From Salvia splendens (lineage: Eukaryota; Streptophyta; Magnoliopsida; Lamiales; Lamiaceae), in assembly GCF_004379255.2 (NCBI RefSeq), contig NC_056033.1, forward strand, positions 39,954,719-40,018,718: a stretch of 64,000 nt of DNA. Direction: 5' to 3'. This document shows, piece after piece, positions 1 to 9,083 of this stretch (position 1 is its first letter; each line of letters begins with the position of its first letter). The notes under the pieces were generated by a model. It made no database searches. It saw only the letters and a list, made by a program, of their open reading frames with translations, and was not told the origin of the DNA. The position numbers and the translations under genes are program-made.

Positions 1-80
1 GAATTAAAAAAAAAATGAACCTTCAACATTTTTATAGCCTTCACTTCCAAATTCTCGAATGTATGGTTAGGCCCTCACCT

Positions 81-2440
81 CTATAGCTCCATTTTCGACG
101 ACCCTGAAAAACACGATGATCACTATGCGAAATTGATAGAGAACACTAGTTAGTATCACGTCAAAAAATGTGATCGATTGTAATTACCATTCGGCCCCAT
201 GCTACCGGATGGATCAGGATCAAATCCCATTTGGAGAAGACCTTGGAGCTCAGTGTTCCATATATGCTGCAGCAAAATGCTATAAGACTACACTAAACAA
301 GAAAAAGTTGAACAAACTCTACTGAGACGTCTTTGTGTTTACCTGAGGTAACGAATGAAATGGTGGACCTGTGCCCGGGGGGCTGTTGAAGGCTCCATGG
401 GGATATGGAGGGAACGGGAAGGACGGACTTAGCCCTGGAGTAACTCCCAGTGGGGTGCTATTGCCTCCACGCAAGTGAAGAATCTAAAAACAAAAACTGA
501 AATGTGAATATTTGGCTGTTAACAAAATGAGTTATAGATTAGGTGAGAATCTCTCACATCTTTGGACAAAATCCTGTCTATGTCCATGTTGAGCTCTGGA
601 TTCACGGTCGCAAGCTTCATCGATAAAAACTGCAACTCGGAGAGAATATATATTTACTATACATTACAGTCACACGATCTCCCAAAGATTTCCAAACAAT
701 GTCCAGATACTAAGTCGAAAGAACAAAAAAGGGCAACAACGGTGTTTTTTAGCTTCGTTGTTTGACAACTTCACACCAAATCTAGTAATGATCGAGCTAC
801 ACATTTTTACAGGATGTTGATTCGTCTCCCTAACAACACTTCCATACAAGATTACAGAAAAGATTTGTACAGTTCAAAGTTTCTCTCTTGAGCGAGTCGC
901 CCAAAAATAAGTTCTTCTGTTTCCTACATCCTATTACTAAGTATTGACTTAGCCTATTCAATCCCTGATATCGGTTAACAAAACACAGAAATCTGTCCGA
1001 ATTATGAAAAGGAGGCTGTCAACTGTTCTTCATACATGTATTTTTTTTTTTGTATGTTTATATTCCTAGCTAACCTTGAGTCTCGTAAAAATGTTTATTG
1101 CAAGGTGAAAAAGGACGACTCTATTCATGAATATAAAAATTACAAGCACTCACAAAAGCAGTATTGTTTCCAAATTCAGATAGATTATGTGTGTAATAAG
1201 GATGCAAAACTACGGCGTCATCTAAGTTTTTTGACAGATACGGCGCAGCAATATCATGGTAAAACTAAACTCTAGGCCAAAGAACACGAAATGAAAAAAC
1301 TACACAAAATCAAGGCATGAAATTTTTTTACTGAACCGCGTTGCATACCTCAACTTGTTGTTGGAGTGATTGCACATAGTTGATAATCTCATCAAGCATC
1401 ATCGCTTTCCCAGTAATCTTGAACATCAAAATTCCCAAAATAAGTGAGACACTTTTCCAATTCAATCACAAAATTGGAAGCTAAGCTGCAAATATCAGTA
1501 CCTTATTGCAACCAGGAACCAGTTCCTGAAGCAATCTCATTCTCTCACTAATCTTCTCTCTTCTCACCTGCAGTTGAACAGTTCAATTAGCTAGTTTTCG
1601 ACAACCAACCAAATATATTTTTCATTTCACTCAAGAAACCTGGTTCCAAATTGAGATTTTACCCTTTCTGCAAGGCTGTGACTGTTTGTTGCCTGTCCCC
1701 TTTTGGCTCTCACATGAATGTAATCATCTTTGGATGGCTCTGCACCACTCTGATCATCCTTGGCTTGCTTCACAGCTTGCTTACCGCGACCGATACCTTT
1801 CTCGAACTTCTGTTTCATTTCATCATCTTCTTTAGATGTATCCCCAGAGGGATCGTTGTGCTGTTCTTCTTCACCACTCTACATTGATCACAATGGAGCC
1901 AAAAACACATCATATTTATGCCAAACGACAAACAACACACATACACACACGGAGTAGCAAGAAATTCACCTTTGGTGAAGCTCGTTGCTGCACCTCCCTC
2001 TTCCTCTTCCCGTAAGGTGAAGCTCCCACCATCCCACCATCCGAATTCTTAAAATTTTGCGAATCGGAGTTATGGCCGAAGGAAGTGGCCATCTCAGAGA
2101 AGCTGCCACTCCCGAAACCGGGGATTCTCGGCACCAAATCAACAAGACCAGAATCAGAGGGGAACTGAGCCAAAGAGCCACACATTGTCTGATTCTCCAA
2201 CATGAGTGGATTATTGGCAAACTCACTCTGAGAAACAATGTTGGAATTCCCAAAATCCCCACTTTGACCCAATGACACAATTGGATCCCAATTAGAGCCA
2301 TAGAACATGGATTCTGAACACATTGTCACTCCTGAAACTTTGTCAGAAGCTGAATTTGTGCCCCCTATTCCTGAATTCATATCCCTACCACCACCACCTC
2401 TGTGTTGGAACACTCTACCCCCACTCCCCTCAGACCCCAT
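81..2440 (-). CDS. bHLH transcription factor, CIB/bHLH49-78 type, 8 coding exons
   Basis: Coding exons by GT..AG borders and phase: 2440-1970, 1878-1663, 1567-1502, 1417-1349, 629-558, 483-343, 266-188 and 103-81, giving 378 residues. The bHLH domain lies at about residues 210-275: the basic region [16 protein letters not shown] and helix 1 ([14 protein letters not shown]) are in exons 2-3, and helix 2 ([19 protein letters not shown]) is in exon 4. The 66-nt and 69-nt exons fit the subfamily. The N-terminal [16 protein letters not shown] resembles bHLH49/62/78, and the protein ends in SSKMEL, like the usual MKVEL-type tail. Such proteins act in the nucleus as E-box-binding dimers; some Arabidopsis members bind cryptochrome 2. 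The start is the first ATG of exon 1; an upstream in-frame TTG is not a start. Exact target genes cannot be inferred. Confidence 0.93.
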
Positions 2441-3138
2441 TATCAATCAAACAATAAATTAGAGAGAAGCCCAGAATTAGGAACACCCCAAATTCAAGAA
2501 CTGCAGTTTCAATTTAGGTGAAATAGGGTTTTAATTAATGGGTGATAAAATGTCTTGCAAGGCACAAATGAACTTTGCAGCTTTACAGCACTGAGTGTTG
2601 AGATAAAGAAAGCAAAAGCAATACCTAATTGCAACATCCAATTCACAGAAAGGAAAAAAAAGTTGAAATCAAATGTAGCAGGCAAGAATATCAGCACTTC
2701 TCCATCCCTCTCTATCTATCCATCTATATTACTCTTCTTTCGAGATCAAGAACTACTCTAAGCTGAAAAAGAATGAATCTTTCAGAGGTTAAAGGAAGAC
2801 AGTGGGCATTGGCTAAGTAACAGCTCACAAACTATTGGGGGGAAAAGCAGATTCCCTTTCCTCTTTTCTCTTACAAGAATTTACAAAACAAATAAACTGA
2901 ATCTGCAGAAATGATTAAGTCTGAATTAAGGTGAGTAAATATATTGTTGAAGATTTGACCGAGAGAAAGTGAAGAACCCCACAAGAATCCAAGAAAAGCA
3001 AAATTGCAAGGAGCCTTTTGTGATATTCCCAAATGTTGCAGCTAAAATTGAGTAGGGAAAAGCAGGGAATTCCACTTTGACATATAAACAAACAGTGTGT
3101 GGGCAGAGGTAAAGAGGCAGTACATTTTTATACTGCGC
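2441..3138 (-). promoter_or_regulatory. 5' leader and proximal promoter of the bHLH gene
   Basis: About 700 bases separate the bHLH start codon from the first Harbinger element. The stretch is AT-rich with CT/GA tracts such as ccatccctctctatctatcc near 2700, as expected of a 5' UTR and promoter read on the minus strand. No further coding exon is visible. The Harbinger insertion at 3142 caps the intact upstream sequence. Confidence 0.5.
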
Positions 3139-3360
3139 TTAGAGCATCCACAACCGTGCTCTTGCCAGCGGCACGGTTGTGGGCCCGGGCGGTACTATTC
3201 ATGCCTGCTCTCTGGCAAGAGCACAACACCCACAACTGTGCTCTTCCGCAAGGACGAGCACAATTAATATAAAATTCAATTACACAAAAACATTTCCATA
3301 ATATTAAAATTCATTTAAAACCCACAATAAATATTACAAATGACAAACAAAATTAAACAT

Positions 3361-3450
3361 TGCATAATTAAAATCCTAAAAATTAAAAATTACATAATTA
3401 AAATCCTAAAAATTAAAAATTACATAATTAAAATCCTAAAAATTAAAAAT
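3361..3450. repeat. 30-bp tandem repeat, 3 copies
   Basis: Three consecutive 30-base units beginning TACATAATTAAAATCC lie just 3' of the H1 transposase stop codon. They sit in the AT-rich 3' untranslated part of the element. Confidence 0.9.
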
Positions 3451-3454
3451 GACA

Positions 3455-4741
3455 CTACTCGTTGCCGAATTTCGCCCACATGTGGTTGATTAGGTCTTCT
3501 TGTAGTTGATTGTGGATTCGAGTATCGCGCATTGTGTGTCTTGTCTCGATCCTCTGGCCAACCGTCGTATGCTCGCCTCGGCGTAGGGGAGACCTCGCTG
3601 TTGAGCTTCCGGCTTCGTCCTCGTCGTAGAAGCTAGCCGCCCTCGGCCCTTCGTCGGCTATAATCATGTTGTGTAATATAATACACGTGAACATGATGTC
3701 GGCGATATTATTCACGTACCACAGCCGAGCCGGGGCCTTCACAATGTTGAATCGAGCTTGAAGGACCCCGAAGGCTCTTTCGACATCTTTCCGCGCTGAC
3801 TCTTGACGCTGCGCAAAAAGAACCCGTCTCGGGTCGTGCGGGTTGTGGAGCGTCTTCACGAACGTCGACCACCTTGGGTAGATACCATCGGCGAGATAGT
3901 AACCCATGCGGTATATATTTCCGTTGATGGTGAAGTCGATCGCCGGTGCTACACCATTCATCACATCATTGAAGAGTGGTGACGAATATAGCACATTCAA
4001 GTCGTTGTTGGATCCAGCAACGCCGAAATATGCATGCCAAATCCATAGGCGGTAGTCGGCGACCGCCTCAAGGATAAGCGTTGGGCCGCCGCCTTTGTGA
4101 CCGCTCAAGTGTTGCCCCCTCCAAGCAGTCGGACAATTCTTCCACCTCCAATGCATGCAGTCAATGCTGCCAAGCATTCCGGGAAAGCCATGGACTGATT
4201 CGTGAAGACGAAGCAACCGTTGGCAATCATCAGTGGTGGGTGCTCGAAGGAATTCATCCCCAAAAGCAGAACGAACGCCCTCGCAAAAATTCTTTAAACA
4301 TAGGATTCCAGTGGACTCACCGATATGCAAATACTCGTCGAACATGTCGGCCGTTTGCCCAGTAGCGAGTTGTCGGATGGCACACGTACACTTCTGCAAC
4401 GCCGTGATACTTTGCCGGCCGGCTGCATCTACACCTGTTTGAAAGTATTCAACACGTGCGGACAATGTGTTGACAATTCGCATGAACAAGCGCTTTGACA
4501 TGCGAAAACGGCGCCTGAAGTAATCTGCCGGAAACCGCGGCTGGTCGGCAAAGTAGTCGGCAACGAGCCTTTCGTGGGCTCCCTCCCGGTCACGATGGAT
4601 GTACCGTCGATTTGATCTGGTTCGTTGAGGAGGAGGAGCAGGGGTATTCGCCGTGACATATGCTTCGTAAGCGGCACGATGTTGTTCGTAGTATTCTTGT
4701 TCTTCGCGTTCCGCTTCCGCCATAATATGGGTGAAATCCAT
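3455..4741 (-). CDS. PIF/Harbinger DDE transposase (H1), uninterrupted
   Basis: 428 residues from the ATG at 4741, reading MDFTHIMAEAERE. The frame stays open upstream, but that part is low-complexity promoter sequence, so the ATG followed by the conserved N-terminus is preferred. The family is the plant transposase/HARBI1-like group (DDE_Tnp_4/Plant_tran). Acidic residues are visible at about D194 (GSIDCMHW), D285 (YYLADGIYP) and E321 (KDVERAFGVLQARF), a DD35E layout. The N-terminal half has the usual RRRFRM and LQKCTCAIRQLA..TADMFDEYLHIGEST blocks. It would cut and paste elements with matching termini at TWA sites. No stop or frameshift is seen. A domesticated ALP1-like role is unlikely because it sits inside intact termini. 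Confidence 0.93.
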   Translation of the reverse strand: MDFTHIMAEAEREEQEYYEQHRAAYEAYVTANTPAPPPQRTRSNRRYIHRDREGAHERLVADYFADQPRFPADYFRRRFRMSKRLFMRIVNTLSARVEYFQTGVDAAGRQSITALQKCTCAIRQLATGQTADMFDEYLHIGESTGILCLKNFCEGVRSAFGDEFLRAPTTDDCQRLLRLHESVHGFPGMLGSIDCMHWRWKNCPTAWRGQHLSGHKGGGPTLILEAVADYRLWIWHAYFGVAGSNNDLNVLYSSPLFNDVMNGVAPAIDFTINGNIYRMGYYLADGIYPRWSTFVKTLHNPHDPRRVLFAQRQESARKDVERAFGVLQARFNIVKAPARLWYVNNIADIMFTCIILHNMIIADEGPRAASFYDEDEAGSSTARSPLRRGEHTTVGQRIETRHTMRDTRIHNQLQEDLINHMWAKFGNE

Positions 4742-4848
4742 TTGAGAATTTGAGTGGGGGATGAATGTGTTGATAGTTTGTATGAGAATTATGAATGAGA
4801 GATGAATGAGAGATGATTTGATGTGATAAATGGATGATGAATGTGTGT

Positions 4849-4856
4849 ATTTATAG
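4849..4856 (-). promoter_or_regulatory. TATA-like box of H1 transposase
   Basis: CTATAAAT on the minus strand lies about 110 bases upstream of the H1 transposase ATG. Confidence 0.45.
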
Positions 4857-5454
4857 ATGATTTTGGGGAAAAAAAAATAAAAAAAAAACAAAAAAATTCA
4901 GAAAAAACGGGAAAAAAAACGGCCATATTTTTGGGATTTGGTAAATATTTTTTTTTTATTTTTTAGCATTATTTATAATTAAATACCGATTTTTAAAAAA
5001 AAATAAAAAAAAGTTTAAACACAACGGCTATGCCGTTGACGAATGGGAGCGCGCCACGTGTGCGTCCGCTGGCACGGACGTGCTCGATACATCGAGCAGC
5101 GCCGTGCCAGCGGCGCGGCTGCAGCGGCGGCGGTCCTGAGCCTTGCCAACGGCGCGGACGGCGGTGGCGTCTTTCGCCACCGCTGCGGATGCTCTTATGA
5201 TTGCTGTCAACAGCGTCATATGCCTGCTTAGAGCATCTCCAATGACGGACGTCCGGTCGGACATTCGGTTGGACGTCGCGAAGGGCGACTGGGACGTCCG
5301 TCATTGTGGCGTTTAGGGTCGGATACGGACGTCCCGTGAGGACGTCGGGTGTCCTCGGACGTCGGTTCGACTGGCGGGCGGACGTCCGCCATTGTGGCGT
5401 CCAGTCGGACGTCCGGTCGGACGTCCCGTTTTTAATTTTTTTTTTTTTAAACTC

Positions 5455-5462
5455 TATATATA
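5455..5462 (+). promoter_or_regulatory. TATA box of H2 transposase
   Basis: TATATATA lies about 85 bases upstream of the H2 transposase ATG, downstream of a run of T. Close copies stand in the same place in the related elements at 7160-8274 and 25730-26595. Confidence 0.6.
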
Positions 5463-5545
5463 CGGCTCGTTGAATTTTATTTCATTCGCACCACTTGTGT
5501 TAACAAGTTTCTCTCTCTACATCTCTAATTTCAAGTATATCTAGA

Positions 5546-6829
5546 ATGTCTAGTGAAAGTGATAGCGAGAATGAGTTGGAGGTCGCTGTTGAAGGTGCGA
5601 TAGAGAGACTGCTACAACAGAGGTCGCAGCGGCGGCAGCAGACGGCGGTACCTCGGCCGATCCATCGTCGAACTAAAGTACCTCGTGACCACATTGCTGC
5701 ACATATTCGGTTGTATGCGGACTACTTCGCTCCGCAACCGCGTTTTGGGGAAGCCTTATTCCGGCGACGCTTTAGGATGCATCGTCCGCTGTTTCTGCAC
5801 ATCGTGGGTGCTTTAGAGAGAAGATACCTGTATTTTAGGATCAGAGAGGATGCAGCTGGCAAACCCGGACTCACGCCCTTGCAGAAGTGCACTGTCGCAA
5901 TCAGACAACTGGCGTATGGTGGCGCGGCCGACATGTTTGACGAGTACCTCCACATTGGCGAGTCGACAGCCATCGAGTGTCTGCAGAATTTTTGCACGGG
6001 CGTGAGAGCGATATTCGGGGAGCGGTATCTTCGGAGTCCGAGCCCCGAAGACTGCCAGATGCTGATAGATATGCATGGGTCGGTGCACGGGTTCCCTGGG
6101 ATGTTGGGCAGCATAGATTGTATGCATTGGGAGTGGAAAAACTGCCCCGCCGCCTGGAAGGGGATGTACACTACCGGCTTCAAAGCCAAGCATCCCACGA
6201 TGATCCTTGAAGCTGTAGCTGACTACCGGCTGTGGATATGGCATGCTTATTTTGGAGTCGCCGGGTCCAACAACGACATCAACATTCTCCAGTCGTCGCC
6301 CCTGTTCAACGCTCTGTGCAATGGCGTTGGTCCCGCCATCAGTTTCGTCGCCAACGGCAACCAGCATAATATGTGGTACTATTTGGCGGATGGGATATAC
6401 CCAAACTGGCCCGTCTTTGTGAAGTCAATCAAGCATCCGCTCGGACAAAAGAAGACATACTTTGCGAGCCGTCAGGAAGCAGCGCGCAAGGACGTGGAGC
6501 GGGCATTTGGTGTGCTCCAGAGTCGGTGGGCGGTTGTGAAGGGTCCTGCACGGCAGTGGTATATTCCCAACATCGGCGATATCACGTACGCATGTATCAT
6601 AATGCACAACATGATTGTCGAAAATGAAGCTGCGGAACTGACTCAGTGGACCAACGAAGATGATACGGGTGCAGGTCCAAGTCACGGCGTGGCCACCGCG
6701 AATGTGAATATGGGGGTACCTCATGGAGAGGTCGCGCGGCTGCGTGCATTTGCCGACATGCGGCAAACAGATGCCCATGTTCGACTTCAGCAGGATATCA
6801 TGGAAGATGTTTGGACTCGGAGGGGTTGA
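5546..6829 (+). CDS. PIF/Harbinger DDE transposase (H2), uninterrupted
   Basis: 427 residues with an ATG start (MSSESDSENELE) after a plausible leader and TATA box. The N-terminus is acidic, then Arg/Gln-rich. The conserved core follows: RRRFRMHRPLFLHIV, LQKCTVAIRQLA, MFDEYLHIGEST. The presumed catalytic triad is D191 (GSIDCMHW), D282 (YYLADGIYP) and E318 (KDVERAFGVLQSRW), with DD35E spacing. It is the same family as the 3455-4741 protein but clearly diverged, so H1 and H2 are separate lineages. The element encodes no Myb-like partner. The nearly identical deleted copy at 25730-26595 shows this lineage has moved more than once. Confidence 0.94.
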   Translation: MSSESDSENELEVAVEGAIERLLQQRSQRRQQTAVPRPIHRRTKVPRDHIAAHIRLYADYFAPQPRFGEALFRRRFRMHRPLFLHIVGALERRYLYFRIREDAAGKPGLTPLQKCTVAIRQLAYGGAADMFDEYLHIGESTAIECLQNFCTGVRAIFGERYLRSPSPEDCQMLIDMHGSVHGFPGMLGSIDCMHWEWKNCPAAWKGMYTTGFKAKHPTMILEAVADYRLWIWHAYFGVAGSNNDINILQSSPLFNALCNGVGPAISFVANGNQHNMWYYLADGIYPNWPVFVKSIKHPLGQKKTYFASRQEAARKDVERAFGVLQSRWAVVKGPARQWYIPNIGDITYACIIMHNMIVENEAAELTQWTNEDDTGAGPSHGVATANVNMGVPHGEVARLRAFADMRQTDAHVRLQQDIMEDVWTRRG

Positions 6830-7159
6830 CGTGATAATGTATGAAGTTTTTTTTTATTAGTATGTAATTTTTTTTTTCGAATCATGTATGTTTTTTCCGA
6901 TGAAGTTGTTAATTTTTCCCGTTCGTATTCTCGGTCAAATTTTATTTCCGTAAATGTAAATTGTTTTATTTGTAAATGTATGATTTTTTTTTATTGCGGG
7001 ATGTCCTAGTGAGAAGGGCGATGGGAAGGGCGGATTGTGCAGGGGATGTCCTAGTGACGTGGCAGTGGGATGGGAAGTCCTAGTGACGTGGCAAGAGGTG
7101 TTTTTGGGATGTCCTAGTGGATGTCCTAGTGGGATGTCCGCCCACTGGAGATGCTCTTA

Positions 7160-8274
7160 GAGCATCCCCCGTGGGCGGATGTCCCGACGAACTTCCCGAC
7201 GTACTTTCCAAAAACACCTTTTGTCACGTCATAAGGACCTCTCACTGCACTGCCACGTCATAAGGGCATCCCACTGCATAATGGCGGACATCCCGAAGGA
7301 CATCCCGACGGACATCCACAATAATAAAAATTCACTAAATTAAATAATTTACGGAATTAAAATTTCGACACGAATACGGACGGAGAAAGTGCAATGATAA
7401 TTTCATTAAATAAAAAAAATAAAAAAGTACATTTCAACAAAAAAATACTCAACAAATTACATTGTAAATATCAACTAAATATCAACGACGACCCATTCGC
7501 TTCCATAGCTCTTCAATTATATCGTTCTGGAGTCGAATATGGGCTTGTCGTTGGCGCATGTCGGCAAATGCACGGACTCGATCGACCTCTTCATGGGGTA
7601 TCCCCATACGTACATTGGCGGTGGCCACGCCGTGGCTTGGACTGGCAGCATCAACATCATCATTGGCCCAATCAGTCAGTGCTGGACCTTCATCTTCGAC
7701 AATCATGTTGTGCATGATAATACATGCGTATATGATATCAACGATGATGTCAATATACCATAGTCGTGATAGACCCTTCACTGCCGCCCATCGAGCCTGG
7801 AGCACTCCAAATGCCCGCTCCACATCCTTGCGCGCTGACTCCTAACAACCCGCAAAATAGATCTTGTATCAAGCGATTTATCTCCCTGTACGTAACGGCC
7901 CGCCCCGCAACTCTTCTTTAATTCACCGGCGTACGTCATCAGCATCCCCACCACTACCACCCGCACCACTACCACTAGTCATTTTAGATATACTAAAAGA
8001 AACGTAGAGAGAGAGAAAGAAACTCGTTAAAACAAGTGGAGCGAATGAAATGAAGTTCAACGAGCCGTATATATAGAGTTTTTTTTAAAAAAAATTAAAA
8101 ATCTGGACGTCCGTCGGGAACCCGCAATGGCGGACGTCCCGACGGACGTCGTCGGAAATCCGCGGAATTCCGGTGTCCGCAAGCGACGTCTGCGTCCGCC
8201 GGTCGCTCGCCTAATGGCGGACGTCCGGCACGCCGGTCCGACGTCTGCCGGGACGTCCGCTGCTACGGATGCTC
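7160..8274 (-). mobile_element. Internally deleted PIF/Harbinger element H3
   Basis: The termini are GAGCATCCCCCGTGGGCGG and, inverted from the right, GAGCATCCGTAGCAGCGGAC. TTA at 7157-7159 on the left is shared with H2; TTA on the right is at 8275-8277. The length is 1115 bp. Subterminal GGACGTCC-type repeats are kept at both ends. The centre of the transposase gene is missing, so the copy is non-autonomous. Confidence 0.9.
7482..7982 (-). pseudogene. H3 transposase remnant, N- and C-terminal ends only
   Basis: The start survives as MTSGSGAGGSGGDADD from the ATG at 7982-7980, then a stop follows. A deletion joint near 7858 leads into the C-terminal part (ESARKDVERAFGVLQARW to the stop near 7482). 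An in-frame TAG precedes ESARKDV, where relatives have Gln (CAG). Both catalytic Asp blocks are gone and only the Glu block remains, so no active enzyme can be made. Confidence 0.88.
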
Positions 8275-8387
8275 TTAAGTCGCACAAGAAAAATGAGCAA
8301 ATTCCCCAACGGGGTAACTTGTAGAAATAGCACAAGAAGAAACATCAAGTTTTCCCACTTTAGTATTCTGTAATGATAGACAGCTAA

Positions 8388-8633
8388 GGGATCAAATACT
8401 AACTTTTTACAGTAATAACCAATAACTAAATATCAATTTTGTATGTTAAAAATATCAACATAAAATATTAAATTTATCAATCTTTCTTGTGTTGATAAAT
8501 TATCTATTTGTATTGATATTTAAATTTACATGTTGTATTGATGTAATTATGTTTTTGTGTTGATAATTTTAAAACACAGAATTGAAAGTTATTAGTTATT
8601 ATCGTAAATTAGTTAGCATACTAACACAACCCA
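8388..8633. mobile_element. MITE-like inverted-repeat element
   Basis: The outer sequence GTAATAACCAATAACT near 8411 is mirrored by AGTTATTAGTTATTAT near 8588, with imperfect matching further out (TACTAACT..AGTTAGCATA). The interior is AT-rich with repeated TGTTGATA words. No convincing target duplication was found, so the borders are approximate. Confidence 0.45.
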
Positions 8634-9083
8634 CGACAGACATATATATTCTAATAATTTCATTGACAGTACATTAATAATAATAAGGCCATCCACAACG
8701 TTGTCACTAAACCGTCCCTTAAATTACTATTCGCGGGCCCCACTGTACTTTTTTACTCCATCTCTTAACTAAGGGACGGAACCTGCAACCCTCCGTCACT
8801 TATTCGTCCCTTAAATTACTATTCTTTCAATTTCATATTTTAATTTTTTTTCCAACATATTCAATTAATAAAAAACACACTTCATTAAAAATAAAATAAC
8901 ATTACAACATAAAATTCGAAAAATAATTAAAAATCCTAAAAAATTTTAAAATACGTAATTTAATTTCCTCCGCCAAAGTTTGCCCAAATGTGCTCCATTA
9001 GATCATCTTGGAGTTGGGCGTGGGCGGTAGAGTCACGTGTCCTTGCTCGAACAGACAACCGTTCTTGTATAGACAGATGCACT

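Larger units (their letters stand above)
3142..5194 (-). mobile_element. PIF/Harbinger transposon H1, TTA target duplication
   Basis: The left end is GAGCATCCACAACCGTG and the inverted right end is GAGCATCCGCAGCGGTG. TTA flanks both sides (3139-3141 and 5195-5197), the classic PIF/Harbinger target duplication. The element is 2053 bp with GC-rich subterminal regions and one large minus-strand gene. No second Myb/SANT-like ORF, which autonomous PIF elements normally carry, is visible, so it may depend on another copy for that protein. Confidence 0.93.
5231..7156 (+). mobile_element. PIF/Harbinger transposon H2, TTA target duplication
   Basis: The left terminus is GAGCATCTCCAATGACGGAC and the inverted right terminus is GAGCATCTCCAGTGGGCGGAC. 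TTA lies at 5228-5230 and 7157-7159. The length is 1926 bp. The left subterminal 200 bases are packed with GGACGTCC and GACGTCCG repeats in both orientations, and the right side with GGATGTCCTAGTG repeats. One full-length transposase gene runs on the plus strand. The right-hand TTA is shared with the next element. Intact ends and an open reading frame suggest it is, or was recently, mobile. Confidence 0.94.

Noticed and set aside
2441..2446. Start of the bHLH gene two codons upstream of the ATG
   Set aside because: The upstream codon is TTG; the ATG at 2440 is the first usable start in the exon.
4742..4891. 50-residue N-terminal extension of the H1 transposase
   Set aside because: It is low-complexity promoter sequence containing the TATA-like box, and relatives begin at the later Met.
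5722..6367. Long open frames on the minus strand of the H2 transposase
   Set aside because: They mirror the codon pattern of the plus-strand transposase and have no domain of their own.
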